Shown piece by piece: positions 23,220 to 54,277 of a stretch of DNA of 64,000 nt (the first letter of the stretch is position 1; the number at the start of each line of letters is the position of its first letter). The DNA comes from Ecdyonurus torrentis (Eukaryota > Arthropoda > Insecta > Ephemeroptera > Heptageniidae), in assembly GCA_949318235.1 (NCBI GenBank), contig OX439131.1:48919422-48983421 (forward strand), read 5' to 3'. Below the pieces are notes generated by a model, which was not told the origin of the DNA, searched no databases, and worked only from the letters and a program-made list of their open reading frames with translations. Both the position numbers and the translations under genes were made by a program.

Positions 23220-23628
23220 ATTTATTGCTACATCTTGACAATTAGCCAATTAAGAAACTTAGTATTATTGCCTGTATATTCATATTAATAAAAAAAATGC
23301 ATCTCCTACAAGCTTTATAATTCAGGCGCCGTAATTTAATTTTTTCTTCTTTTGGAACATAATTTACATAATGTTTTTAACATAATTTGAGGTATAATTG
23401 GTATATTCTGAATTATTCCTGATATAATATTTAATATATTGTATCCAAAAGAAAAACAAATACATCCCTAAACTCTATTCCAAAAAAAAAGAAATTTAAA
23501 TATAGACACAAGTCAAGTTTTTTTTTTTTTTTTTTTTTTTAAGGTGTACCAAAATTTTAGAAAGAATTAATGTTTCACTGAAATTGCATAACCATCAGGA
23601 GACTAGAGGTTTTAGTAAGTTAAGTTGT

Positions 23629-23876
<248 letters not shown>

Positions 23877-23890
23877 TAAGTAGTAAGCTA

Positions 23891-24218
23891 TAGAATGTAT
23901 GCACACGACGTCATAATTATTGCTCTGGGACGCCATACTGGAGAAATAAATAACATTGCTCAGCATAGGACAAACTTCGATTTTTGGCTATTTTTCGTTG
24001 CAAAAACGGTAAATTTTTTGTTAGTATTATCAATCATGTTATTTATTATACATGGTATAATATTATTTTGCTCTTTATATCTGAAATTCAAGCTAATAAC
24101 AACATAAATGCTCTTAAGAATGTTGCTTATAATTAGTGTATTAAAACTGGCAAAATGAGTAATTTTCCTATGCAACCCATGTTATTTGAGTGATCCAACA
24201 TAGCGTCCACTTTAACAT
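23891..24218 (+). mobile_element. Family A MITE (A8)
   Basis: Starts TATAGAATGTATGCACACGA directly after the TTAC array; full set of internal landmarks; right end CACTTTAACATAATGAATAA has lost the CCCTATA terminus. Confidence 0.8.
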
Positions 24219-25070
24219 AATGAATAAATAATAAAAATAAGTTATTTATTGATCAGAGGATTACATACAAGTAGTATAGATCTTTTCAAAGAAAAGCACA
24301 GAAAAAAAATAATTATATTTCTTTTGGCAAATGGAAATAACATATATTAAATGGGGTTTTGCGTCAATTTTTCTTACTTTTTTTTTTTTTTTTTTTTTTA
24401 ATGTTACAAAAAAAAATCTTTAATTCATAGGCCTATATATTTTTTATTATTATTATTATTTTGTTTTTTAAGATTTAAGATTTTATTACGTTCCACGACT
24501 TTTACAGTGTAGAATAATATGTGACAATTAGAGACACAATACAAATACTTTAATCAACACAAATACTGTATAATATTGTCAATATTGATTTACTTTACTC
24601 TGTTCATTGGTGGCAAGAAAATCATTAATGATATTATAAAACATTTTATATATTAAATACATTACATATTTATAATATAATATATATATATATTATTATT
24701 ATTATATTATAATTATATGCAACTTCGATAATTATATGATTTTTGATAAAAATTGCTCACTTTCAAATATAAATATTTAAGTATAATTTCATCGCAGAGC
24801 AAATTCTATTCTAATGTTGAGCCCATTATTATAATTATTAGGTATTTATTTTTATTTTATTATTATTATTATGAGTTCTTTCCTTATTTTTTCTTGTGTA
24901 ATACCAACATTGGAATCCTACTTGATTCAAGGTGAAGGTATGAATAACCCAATATCAATTATCTGATTGAAACTGCAGGTGGCAAAGAGAGGGATCACAA
25001 ATTAAGCACTTTGCGCTCGATGTTAGCTGTGCCAAGAACTGCAGCTTTCTGCATGACACGTAAATGCCTG
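24219..25070. other. AT-rich, no gene
   Basis: T tracts and (TTA)n. A donor-like GTGAAGG at about 24932 follows a short open stretch, but no acceptor supports an exon. Confidence 0.5.
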
Positions 25071-25075
25071 TCCGA

Positions 25076-25570
25076 TTATTATTATTTTGCTTGCCATATT
25101 GTGTTTATCGTGCTACACTAATCCCAGTCCCAGTCAAGACTGGGACAGCTAAGGACTTTCCAATTAATGTAAAATCACACACGGGCCGGCCACGGCCTAA
25201 GTACACAGCCTGACATTCGCCATAACAGCATAGAGAAACCGTGGAAACGTCTATTCAGGCTGGTCGGTGCAATCACATCGATCATGCACCTCCACGAATG
25301 ATGTGCGTCGTCATAGAATACATGTAAACATACATCGTGCAACATGTTGTGCTCTCACACTTGACTTACGCACCCAGCAGTGGCTTGAACCTATATACTC
25401 GTTTAGGAGTATACACTTCTCCCAAATTTATCTGACCGAATCGTAATCTCTCCAAATGTTAAATATATTTAGAGGAAACTTCACGCAAGCGGTCAGATTT
25501 ATTCGGGGGGGAGTGTACAGTGTTGCGACTTGCGAGTCATCAGCTGCCTTCACCCCTCGGTCATATACCA
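25076..25570 (-). mobile_element. SINE-1, reverse copy split by a MITE
   Basis: Reverse-complement similarity to 33944-34330: CACCCAGCAGTGGCTTGAACC (B-box side), ACATGTTGTGCTCTCACACT, GCATGATCGATGTGATTGCACC (as complement). The tRNA-like head is separated from the B box by 25424-25532. 3' end is an (ATT)n-like tail at about 25076. Confidence 0.75.
25424..25532. mobile_element. MITE nested inside SINE-1
   Basis: About 109 bp with imperfect inverted ends, TTCTCCCAAATTTATCTGACC and GGTCAGATTTATTCGGGGGG, sitting between A-box and B-box parts of the SINE, a position occupied by only a few bases in the other copy. Confidence 0.7.
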
Positions 25571-25896
25571 TAGCTAATTTTGTTTCTTTACAAATACACT
25601 CACGGAAATCATATACTTAACATAAAAAACGATGCCGCTTTCTAAAAAAAAAATAATAGAAAATGTACGTACTGTATACAAGATTCTTCATATTGACTAA
25701 ATCGCATGTATACTTTGATATTTATTTTCATTGTCTTATGGTGATTGTTTGGTGGTTGGAAAAAATAAAAAAATGATTATGTATATTTTTGTGTCTATTT
25801 TCTGGTGTATTATTTCCCACTTCCTTATTTGCATATCGTTTCTGGTGGCAGGGTTGAGGGATTTTAAAATGTTTACTTTTTTCTTCACAAAGACTT

Positions 25897-25931
<35 letters not shown>

Positions 25932-26594
25932 TATGTTTTTTTGGTTAATCGGACAAAATTATCATATCATTAACATTAATTTATTTATTTAAAAACTTTT
26001 AAATAACCCATATATTTTATTATAACAGTTTTTACAACTTGAACTTGAAACTTGTTTACTTTCCAATTCCCTTTCATATTTATTCAATAAATGATGGCAA
26101 GTCCAAAACAAGATCAAAGTTAATTAAAAATAAAAATAATAATAAATAAAAATAATAATAAATAAAAATAATAAATGGATGCAGAAATTTTTGTCAAATA
26201 TTTTATTTCAAAATGAACACCAAAATTTTAGAGTTGATCGTATTAAAGTTAATACGAGTTACATTATAACTTATTGATTAGAATTTCAGAAGAAAAAAAG
26301 TGCATCCGTTTGAATTAACTCTTATCTTGTTTTGCCAATGATATGTTATTGTGTATGTGTTTTTTTTCTTTTTCTTTTGAAAAGAAGTTTAAACGTAGAA
26401 ACTTCTTTCTTCTTTTTTTTTTTCTTTTTTTTTATTAGGTTTCACGCGAGGGTTTAGTTAAAATAGGTAGTTAGTTTTTTTATGTCTTTTTCTATCTATG
26501 ATGCAAGTTACTTTTGGTTAAATAAATTTCAATAATAAAAGCTGTTCATGTTTGGAAAAAGTTATGTATTTATAATATATATAATTTTTTTTAG

Positions 26595-26632
26595 AAATGG
26601 CTGTTATCTAAATTTTGTGATGGCAATTGCAA
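26595..26632 (+). CDS. Candidate 38 bp exon of the host gene
   Basis: It is flanked by acceptor TTTTTTTTAG and donor GTGAGT. Entered in phase 2 it is open (NGCYLNFVMAIA) and leaves in phase 1, which is the entry phase of the exon at 30889, so it would join the 17645 exon to the main chain without frame conflict. The exon is short, so a chance match in AT-rich sequence is quite possible. Confidence 0.3.
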
Positions 26633-26689
26633 GTGAGTATAAATACATACAGTAATATATTGATAAGAGTTGAATTAAATGTTTAAAGA

Positions 26690-26990
26690 CACATTGAACG
26701 AAAAAAAAAAAAAAAAAAAAACTTATATCCTATCATACCTGAATATCAACGTTGATTTGGCTGGAATCATTGATTTCTAATTTATTTTCCACTCACAACA
26801 AGGTGCATGCCAACAATGACGTCACAGCTCGCTTGTTTTACGCGCGCGTAAGCCGGGCGAGCTGTGACGTCAGTGACAGCCAGTGTCATTTTGTGAATGT
26901 AAAATAAATTAGAAATCAATGACTCCGGCAAAATTAATGTTGATATTTAGGTATGTTATATAGGATACTACATGTAGACATGTTTTTTGT
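26690..26990. mobile_element. Family F MITE (F1) with paired TGACGTCA sites
   Basis: Palindromic: ATATCAACGTTGATTTGGC and its inverse, TCATTGATTTCTAATTTATTT inverted at right, and a central GACGTCACAGCTCGC...GCGAGCTGTGACGTC around ACGCGCGCGT. Preceded by an A22 tract that interrupts the left TIR. Confidence 0.85.
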
Positions 26991-28663
26991 TCATCGTGTT
27001 CTACGTCTTTCATATTATTTTGTAACTTGCATCAAAGGAATAGATAGACATAAGTGAAATAGACTTCCATTTTGTTGCTGTTTAACTGCATAGTATGTAC
27101 AAAAACGTTTTAGAGTAAAAAAAAAAAGGAAAAAAAAAAAAAAAAAAGAAAAAAAGATAATCTCCATAATTTGAAGTTGTTTTAAACTCAAAAGTTTAGG
27201 GTAACACTAAAGTAGAAAATTTCTTCTTTATAAAGATTGTAAAGAGAGAAAAAAACAAGTTAACGAAAATTAATTGAAAAAAAAATATTTTATCAAAATT
27301 TAATTAAAATGTAGATTTATTTAATTATTTTATCCCTCCACCCCCCTAAATCTTGATTTTGAGAATTATAAAATGATTTAGCAATTCTCTATTTGTAAAT
27401 GTCTCATTTAAGAGTAAACGTACCTTTAATTAATTTATAACATTGTTGAAATTTGACTTTAGTTTTAAAATTTTTAAACATTTTGAAGTTTTTTTCTATA
27501 CAAATTTGATAAAATATTGTAAGAAAATGTATTTTTTTTGCAATCTTATGATCATTTATGATCTATACTAAAATAATCAATTTAAAACTTTTTTTTTCTT
27601 TTTTTTGCAAATTTATAAATCTTAGTATTGTAAATATAAACTTGAACTAAGATTTTTTTTAAAGAAATTTATTTTTGTCTAACGTACTAACGTAGTTTAA
27701 AAGTAAAAGGGTTGGAAACCTAACGGTGTCGGCAACAATACCCTCATTGCATTTTGTTTTTATTTTGTCTATATGCAATGAAATTAGCTTTTTATATAAA
27801 ATTTGGACTTTCAAACATATTTGTTTTAATTATTATAAATGTGTTGTTGTTTTTTTCATACCCGGGTGAAAGTCCATTGCCTAAATTTTTTAGTAAAGTA
27901 ATCGAAAACAGCAAACAAACAATGGAAGTCTATGTAGGAACCTTATGTCATTTTTTTAATAAATAAAATAATTTAAATTTGAAATTTTTTAATAATAATA
28001 ATAAAAAAAAAAAAATTGACGTCTTGCCGATTCTTGTGCTGATGTAAGTGATTTTTTGCTGTGGTAAATATATGGTATTTAGAAATCTTAATTAACATGG
28101 TCCAGAATTTTATAGTATTATACAAAGAGCAAGCTCATGCACTTTGAGTCACTGCACTTTTGTGTTATTATTATTATTTCTTTTTGATGCTAGCCTATGT
28201 ATTTATTACCGCATCAATATGCAGGCACTTATGAAACACGGGTGTCATCGGTATTTATAGTAGACGTCATAGATTTATATAATTTGAAAAAAAAAATTAA
28301 AATTAAAAATGACATAAGGGTTTTAATTTAGAATACAGGTTGAAAAAAGAAGAAATCAATAATCAGGTACGTGAAACGACCAAATTTTGTTAGGGATGTT
28401 TTTGGATTTGTTTTACTTTGTGCTTGCCCATATGTATAGAATATAATCCTCCATGTTAGGTTCTATATCCCATTGCATGATGCGTAGGGACTTAAATAGG
28501 TAGGGATTTAAACAACGCGAGCGACTATATAGGCAATGTTTTCAATAAGTTCTTATTATAGTGATTGATAAAAATTTATGACATCATATTAATTGATATA
28601 GAAGCATCAATAATAATGGGGAGATATATTTAAAAATATATTATGTATATGAACCATGAGAAA

Positions 28664-28668
<5 letters not shown>

Positions 28669-28745
<77 letters not shown>

Positions 28746-28766
28746 AAGAGAGAGAGAGAGAGCAAG
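28669..28766. repeat. (GA)n microsatellite
   Basis: About 98 bp of GA with two GAGCAAGAG interruptions at its right end. Confidence 0.97.
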
Positions 28767-29599
28767 AGAGAGAGAGATTTGACGTGTTTTGATAGCACGT
28801 TGTAATATTTACCTATTTGTTAAACCTATCAATACAGTTAATATTACAGTATTTACTTATAATTAAAGCAAAACAATGCAACTTGGAAAAAAAATTCAAT
28901 TAATAAATCTTCAAGAGCTGATATCAATTTTAAATGATTTAAATTTTAAAGATAGATAATTGCTCTGAATTCAGGAGTTATACTTTTTAAGAGTATAATT
29001 GAAAAAGAAATTCAAAATAAACAAAATTTTGATGATAGTAGTAAAAAATAAAATAATGATTAATAAACTTTAATTCTTAAAAAGGGTTGTTAGCCCATGA
29101 AAAAAAAATTTAACAATTGAGGTGCATGTCGAAGTGTATACATAGGTTAATAATTTCTTTTTAAATATGATTGTAACATAATAATGTAATAAAATATGTA
29201 CTTATTTGTGATGAAGTGCTTTTCCAGTAGCTATATATATCTCCCTTTTATTTGATGATATCTTTTCATAATCAAATCATGAGTAAAGTTTAATTATAAA
29301 GAGCTTATTGATACCATTGATTTACTTGTATCTAGTTTTTAAGAGTGTCAAAATTTATTGCAAGATCTTGATTTATATATAAATAAATAATTGAACTTTC
29401 ATAAAAAATACTAAATGTAAAATAAAGTTACAGTATAATAACATAATATTGTTTTATTTAAGTTAAATTATTAATCATTAATATTTAATTAATTTATAAT
29501 TAAATTAAAATTTTTTAATCAATATCTTGTAATTTTATAAAACAAATCCAAAAACATCGAAGAAAGAAAAAGACGCACTGCAGATTCAACAAAGAAAAT

Positions 29600-29630
<31 letters not shown>

Positions 29631-29789
29631 GTTAAGCAATTTTTAATAATCAATTTTGTAATTAATGTGCTACTTTTTAAAAAAAAGTCTTATTATCAAC
29701 ATGATTTTTGAAAATAACGTTACTGTATTGAATTATAATTTCATAAGTTTTGATAACTATAATAATAAATAGTTTACATACTTTTTGAA

Positions 29790-29824
<35 letters not shown>

Positions 29825-30769
29825 TTATATGATTATTTATTTTTGTAATTTTGCCAAGAACTGACAATAATTTCATGCGTAATATGTATGTAATTAACAA
29901 CTTACTTAGTTTTTTTTTTAAATGCCACAGGCCACAGGATTAATTACTGTTAGTAATTACAGTTAAAACTGATAGATTTGCATAATATGACAAATTATTA
30001 TTTGTTTTCACTGTTGCAGCAACATTCATTCATTCATATGATTATCATAAGAGCAATATTTTATTGTGACCATGCTACGTGTAGCACAATTATATCTGTG
30101 CAAAGCTGCTGTATAAATTACGTAATTATTTTTTTCCTGCGAGTATTTATTTTTAATCATTATTTTTTTTAATTAAAGAAGTTCAGGCTTCTCCAATGTT
30201 AGATAATAAGAAAAACTGCCACTTCTTTTTATTTTATTATTATTAATATTATTTTTTTATATTTATCAAACTAATATTAAAACATGATATTTATTATTAT
30301 TTTTATTTTGACACTTATTGACACATATTGTCATATTATTTATAACACAAAATTGATTGTTAAAAATTGTTATAACTTAATTTTGTTTAAAACTTTTTTA
30401 CAGGACTTGAAGCAACGAAGAATATTAGTGCTAGGTAGCATAATAGTGTTAGGATGCTTTTTGTTCTGTCTTTTGCAGTTAGCATTTTTTTCCACCTGCA
30501 TTGGTTTTAAATCAATATCATCCTATCTCAAATTTTGTATTATACTGTATATTGTGAAAAAAAACTTCTTTTTTCCAATAATTTATTTTTTATGTATTTT
30601 TTTTAAGAAAATTTTGAAGTTACTGATTGATTTATTATTCACTCACACGTAAATTTAAACATCTCAAAATAATTTCTTCCTTTCCTTTCCTCTCCTTTCC
30701 TCCTTTCCTTTCTTTTCCTTTCTGTCTTTCCTTTTTTCCTTTCCCCCCCCCCTTTTTTTTTTTTTTGCT

Positions 30770-30808
30770 TTTGCTTTTGCTTTTGCTTTTGCTTTTGCTT
30801 TTGCTTTT
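30770..30808. repeat. (GCTTTT)n hexamer array
   Basis: Six to seven copies next to a T tract, 80 bp upstream of the first confident host exon. Confidence 0.95.
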
Positions 30809-30888
30809 TAAGAAAGTATATAATAAGAAAAATAATGGCAGTACTACAATTATTTTAAAAATCAAATAAATTATTGAAATTGAAGCAG

Positions 30889-49028
<18,140 letters not shown>

Positions 49029-49173
49029 AGTTTAATCACAGGAAATATTCGTTGCTCTAGCCTCATGAGAATTTTCTCTAATTTTTGCCTCTAAGATAAG
49101 AACCTATGTTCTAGAAATTTGAACAGTTTAGTTTTCGTATGTATTCAGGTTAGTTTTGTATGTACAGTACGTA

Positions 49174-49294
49174 CAGCTCTGCCCAAAAGTTCCCGAACGG
49201 GGCAGCGGCAGCCACTGGATTGTCTCATAAAGACAACATAGTTTAGTTGGGGGTTGCCTATGCAAAATAGTTCTCAAACTTTTATCCAGAGCTG
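49174..49294. mobile_element. Family B MITE, TA duplication
   Basis: CAGCTCTGCCCAAAAGTTCC and AAACTTTTATCCAGAGCTG, flanked by TA, 145 bp after the last visible host stop. Confidence 0.88.
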
Positions 49295-49299
49295 TACGG

Positions 49300-49371
49300 A
49301 ATGTACGAAAACATAAAATTTTTAAAAATGTTTTTTTTTTTTGCCTTCTCCTTTCTATCTCTTTCTCTCTC

Positions 49372-49417
<46 letters not shown>

Positions 49418-51125
49418 AAGAAAATAACACATTGTTGATTTTGAGCAAGAAACATGTTTTTACAAGTTGATTCTGATTTTGCTCTCACCATACTTCTTAC
49501 GCTTTTTTTTTTTTTTCTTTTTTTTTAAACATTTAGAAATAGTATGATTTTGTGTGTTTATCTGATGAACCCCATAATACCATACCATAATTTTGATGCA
49601 TCATAACAATGATAAACTTTTTGTAATGTAGTTAATATGAACACAGATTTCTTGTTTTACTACTGTAATATAATGGTATTTCTATTGAGGTTTATCATCA
49701 AGTATTATTCAATTCAAAGATAATATTTGTAATGGGTAATGAGATCAATTCCAGTTTTAATTTTAAAGTCTTTTTTCTGCTTCATTACTTACTTTCAATA
49801 ACATAAATAAATTAAATTAAATTTATGTCTTAAAGAAGATGTTGAAAAGTAAAAGATTTTTTTAATGTATGTTTATTTAAAAAAAATTATTTTAATGACT
49901 TTTATGTAAGGTTACCTTTTAAGTTACCATATAGATTAGCCAGATGACCAAAGCTACAAATTTGCATAAAAGTTTGTTGTCATTGAGGTATTTAAGATCT
50001 AGATAATTGAAATGTGGACAATTATTTACGTTTTAAATATATTAGAATTATTTTTAAATTTAGTCATGTTCTATAATATATGAGGTTTAAATTCTCAAAA
50101 GATTTAGTACATACCCAGTATAAAGTTCTGTATAAAAATCTTAAAATTAAAAATTTCAATTTCAAGGAATTTCAAATGTTAACTTTAAATTAGAGCTGTA
50201 ACAGTCCACTGCATTTTTTTTTAATATTATTAAGAATTAAATTGTATGTCCTATGTGTTTCGTTTAATGTTTTGGTATAATACGGACTTGTCGCTTTTTA
50301 CATGACTAAAATAATAATAATAAAAAAAAACATTTAAAAGTAATAAAAAACTTTCTATTATTATTATTTTTAGAATCTTAATTCTTAGTCCTAAACGTCC
50401 GTAATTAATTCCAAAGTAATACGTATAAATATGATTTATACCGAAAATTGATCAAAGAAGAACTATATTTTCACAATAATGTTTTGGATATGATTTATTT
50501 CCAACGAAACAAAATCTATGATTTTCAAATAAAATCGAGTTAATTTAAAATATATTTTTTTGGTTCCAGAAACAAGTTTAAATAATATTTTTATTTATTA
50601 AAAAAGTTTTTAATTTGAGTAAAATTTGTAGCTTAAATTTGAATTTCCACATTTACATGTTATCTTTAAAGTGGAATAATTTAAAAATTTATCGTGTTTT
50701 CACATGTTTGACGTAGCTAAACTTTTAAGTAACATTTCTTCATTAACCTGTTTTTATATTATAATTCGCGAACGTCTATAGTTTGCGAAATATCAGTCAA
50801 TCACCTACTTCCTTAAACTGCGCTATCTACATACCTGAACATAAATTAAGCTTTTACCAGCGTACGTGTCATGAGTGAGCCTATTGTGTTGTGATTATTG
50901 AGCATAGCCTATATATTATTATAACTAAATAATAATTAGCACTTTTAATTGTAATTTGTTTTAAGTATGTTTTAGAGACAGAGCAGCAGAGGGTCCCAAG
51001 TTTGGACCCGCTAGGCGAACACTTTGTATCACACTGTGCTAAAATTAACCAGTGGGATCATCGTGTTCCCTCAGTGGTGTTCTTTTAAGATCAACAACAA
51101 CAGTTTTTGTGCTGCAGATGAGATG
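49300..51125. other. AT-rich, no gene seen
   Basis: Poly(T) at 49374-49416 on the edge of a CT-rich stretch; otherwise featureless. An open stretch near 51024-51120 has no splice support. Confidence 0.5.
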
Positions 51126-51133
51126 GTGACTTA

Positions 51134-51250
51134 CAGCCCTGGAAAAAGTTCCCGAACAGTTTGTATAGGCTACCACTCTATATGTTATCTTATTTATGAA
51201 AAAATGCATCGGCCGCCGTTACTTCATTCGGAAACTTTTATCCAGAGTTG
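51134..51250. mobile_element. Family B MITE, TA duplication
   Basis: CAGCCCTGGAAAAAGTTCCC and GGAAACTTTTATCCAGAGTTG, flanked by TA. Confidence 0.8.
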
Positions 51251-51504
51251 TAAATAAATATGTTTGACAATGGAGATTTAACTACATAAAATTAATTTTG
51301 AAATGTACAGCAGTAAAAATAAAAATAATAATCGCATCGTGGGTACACCCGCCGCTGCAGTTGCAAGAAGAGAATGTGAAATACAACATGAAGATACCTG
51401 CTGAGGGAGTGGAGAGGTTTGTTGTTAAATTGCTTTGACGTTAATTCCTCGACGGAGTGGATAATAACAGATGGTCTCTTTGCAGAGACGGTGGGGTACT
51501 TGTT

Positions 51505-51655
51505 TACCATGCCAAGACGTCATTGACCGCTCGTGCCATTTTTTGTGAATGGAAAATAAATTAGAAATTAATGACTCCGGAAAAATCAACGTTGATTTTC
51601 AGGTTTATTAGGATATTACACAACTTTTTAGTTCAAGGTGTTCTACGCCCTTAAG
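51505..51655. mobile_element. Family F MITE, right half (F3)
   Basis: GACGTCATTGACCGCTCG, GAAAATAAATTAGAAATTAA, TCAACGTTGATTTTCAGG, TAGGATATTA and GTTCAAGGTGTTCTACG in family order; the left half is missing. Confidence 0.7.
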
Positions 51656-51957
51656 AATCAGAAAATATAAATAGATAAAAATTATTATGACCATTGACGA
51701 ATCATTTTTTTTTTTTTTTTTTTTTTTGTGATGAGTGACCTATGATCTTGTATTCGTGCTAAGGTCAGAGAATTACATTTAAAGCTGCCGATCAAAAATG
51801 ACCAAGGTGTAATTTTTTAGCATTTTTTTCACAATTTTACAGACTATTATGTCCTTAATACATAGATGTGTAAAATTTGGAATGGAAGTATTGTAACTTT
51901 GGACTTTGCGCCACGTCAATTACGCGGCTGCACCTCGTTTTTTTTTTTTGCGGACAT

Positions 51958-52157
51958 AACAGCTTGTTCTGTAAATAAGTAAAGTGATATCTCAACAGTA
52001 GTGATTGGCTGACCAACAAAATACGACACATTCATTGGTTGATCTTGATTTTTTAGCCAACAAAATTGAGTCGCATGAAGAGCGTGGAACTTTTTTTGTG
52101 GAGTTGCTTTCATTCTTATCAAGTTCCAAGTTCTAAAAGAAGAAATAACAAAGATCG
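51958..52157 (+). repeat. Direct repeat N, left copy
   Basis: About 195 bp, same orientation as 55208-55401: GTGATTGGCTGACCAACAAA, ATACGACACATTCATTGGTT and AAGTTCTAAAAGAAGAAATA are shared. Confidence 0.85.
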
Positions 52158-52366
52158 ACCATATGTATAAACGTAGTAAACATGTTTAACGACGGCATAT
52201 CCAGCTGTTTTTAACAAAAGAACATTTTCGAAGCCGGCTCAATATTTGTATGTAGTTTACAGAACGAGCTAACGCAGCAAATCAAAAATTTCAAATAAAA
52301 AAGTTACATTGATTTTTCAACATAAATTAGTTTCTATATAAACACTGACTGTGAGTGCTTAATTAT

Positions 52367-52537
52367 GTTTACTCAAATTGCGGAAAACGAAGTGACCGGA
52401 AGAGGAAACCACGTGACGGTAAAAGTGGGAGAAAAGTTTATGCCAGCAGCAAGCTAGGCCTGAGCAAAGTCCCACTTTTACCGTCACAACACATGGTTTC
52501 CTCTTCCGGCCACTTTATTTTCCGCATTATATATAGC
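52367..52537. mobile_element. Family D foldback (D1)
   Basis: Arms TGTTTACTCAAATTGCGGAA...GACGGTAAAAGTGGGA and inverse; loop GCCAGCAGCAAGCTAGGCC. Matches 53899-54065; the outer right end is degenerate. Confidence 0.85.
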
Positions 52538-52779
52538 TGTAAAGCTTTGTAAAAAGTTAAGTGACAACAAAAGAAGTGGACGATACTGGCGTGCCATGAG
52601 GTTACAGAACGAACCATATAGACACACTTTACTTTATTTTAATGACAGTTAAACCTTTAAGCCACTAATTTAGATAGCTAGAGAAATATACTCAGAAAAA
52701 TCTTTAATTAATCTAATTTTTAAACTCGAATCTCACATGGTATGCTCAACACTAACTGCTTGAGTTATGCTAAACCTTG

Positions 52780-53420
52780 GTAACACGTCTTATAAGCAAG
52801 AGGCGGCTCGCCTCGTTCATATGTGAGTTAGTCTTTTATAGTACAGTTCAGCCTATGACCTTTGCATATGAAGTGTCTGGTTGTGAATGGAAAGTAGAAT
52901 CTACAAAAATTGAACCTCGGTCAATAGGCAAGGCAGGCTTTGATTCTGCACACCGCTAGTGTGCACCCTGCAACCGTTAAAGTCCCTTCATATGATGAGA
53001 AAAGATTTGAATGCAGCATAGTACGAAGTACAACAAGTTGCTGGTATAGACTTTCGGTATATGTTCCTCTCATTAATAACTCCAATGCACGTAAAAAAAA
53101 CAGCATTCTGCCCGGAATGTTAATGAGAAGTATTACAAAGACCTTAACTTGGTTACTGACGTTGTAAGATATCTCAAGGACTATGATCACGATCCACGTA
53201 GTCTGATGTTCTACACCCTCAGTAGCTCTGTCTGTATCACAGTACCCACGATGGTGCGTGACACATTGAAAGTTATAGGCAGACTATGTGAAAGATGTGC
53301 CACTTGAATGGCCAGTGTCTTTCATAACGGATCGTTACTGCATATACATGTCGATGATCCAGGGGTTTGTCCAATGTAGTGTGAACTCACATGATCGGAG
53401 TGACTACAAATGGAAATGGT
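52780..53420 (+). pseudogene. Frameshifted coding relic, unidentified
   Basis: Codon-like sequence continues across three frames: EVSGCEWKVESTKIEPRSIG near 52870, then VHPATVKVPSYDEKRFECSI from about 52960, then NEKYYKDLNLVTDVVRYLKD from 53122 to a TGA at about 53310. The last shift coincides with an A8 run at 53092-53099. No GT-AG pairs explain the shifts, so a decayed gene or transposon ORF is likely. The family is not recognised. It lies between the direct repeats at 51958 and 55208. Confidence 0.45.
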
Positions 53421-53686
53421 TGCTATCAAGTTGAGCTTCTCAAATTTTTTAAATACACAACGTTGTTTATTGTATATAAATAGTATATTTGTTTTAATGT
53501 TAATGTCATGTATAAAGGATAAGGGGCGCGGGAAACCAGCAAAATTTACTTTTTGTGATTTAAATTTTGTTCTATTTACGCGCCAGTATTAACCAATAGA
53601 AATTGACTCCTCCTACTTCAAGATGGCGGTTACACAACAGCTATTTAGCGCGAAAATATTTGATAGTGACTGCTTTATGTTTACTC

Positions 53687-53896
53687 CACAGTAGATGATA
53701 CAGTAGTCCATCTCCTATACTGGGAATGTCAGATCAAAAAACGCGCCATAATTCCGACTGGGTGAAGCGGACTGAACTAAAAGGAACTGAAGTAACGTTA
53801 CGCGTGTAGTTCAGCCCGCTTCACCCAGTCGGAATTATGGCGCGCATTGATCTGACATTCTCAGTATAAGAGATGGACTACTGTATCATCTACTGT
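53687..53896. mobile_element. Foldback E nested at the edge of family D
   Basis: Arms CAGTAGATGATACAGTAGTCC...AATTCCGACTGGGTGAAGCG and inverse (about 85 bp each), with a 40 bp loop. TGTTTACTC, the terminal sequence of family D, is present on both outer sides, consistent with a 9 bp target duplication as made by Mutator-type elements. Confidence 0.8.
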
Positions 53897-53898
53897 GT

Positions 53899-54068
53899 GT
53901 TTACTCAAAGTGCGGAAAAGGAAGTGACCGGAAAAGGAAACTACGTGACGGTAAAAGTGGGAGAAAAGTTGGTGCCAGCAGCAAGCTAGGCCTGAGCTAA
54001 CTCCCACTTTATCATAACGTGGTTTCCTTTTCAGGCACTTCCTTTTCCACTTTTTGAGTAAACATAAA
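53899..54068. mobile_element. Family D foldback (D2)
   Basis: TGTTTACTCAAAGTGCGGAA and TTTTTGAGTAAACATA ends, with the same loop text GCCAGCAGCAAGCTAGGCC as D1. Confidence 0.85.
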
Positions 54069-54277
54069 CAATCAGTTACTCAGTGCACCTTTTTTTTTTA
54101 TTGTAATTATTTTTATAATATTATTTTGTATTTTACAAGTATAAATTTGGATTATTAATTTTAATAACGTATAGATTTTTAGAAATAATAATAAGGATTT
54201 TGTGAGAAAAAAATAAACAATCTTAATTAATTAAAGGCCGGAAGCAAATAAAGTGGAGACAAAAAAATAAATAAATT

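Larger units (their letters stand above)
26991..30888. other. AT-rich intron or intergenic, low complexity
   Basis: A and T tracts, (GA)n at 28669-28766, (TA)n at 29795-29820 and (GCTTTT)n at 30770-30808. A 31 bp exon-like stretch (30404-30434, after TTTTTTACAG) fits no phase into the next exon. Nothing else supported. Confidence 0.5.

Noticed and set aside
30404..30434. 31 bp mini-exon DLKQRRILVL
   Set aside because: Good acceptor, but the donor GTAGCA is weak and the phase does not fit both neighbours as read.
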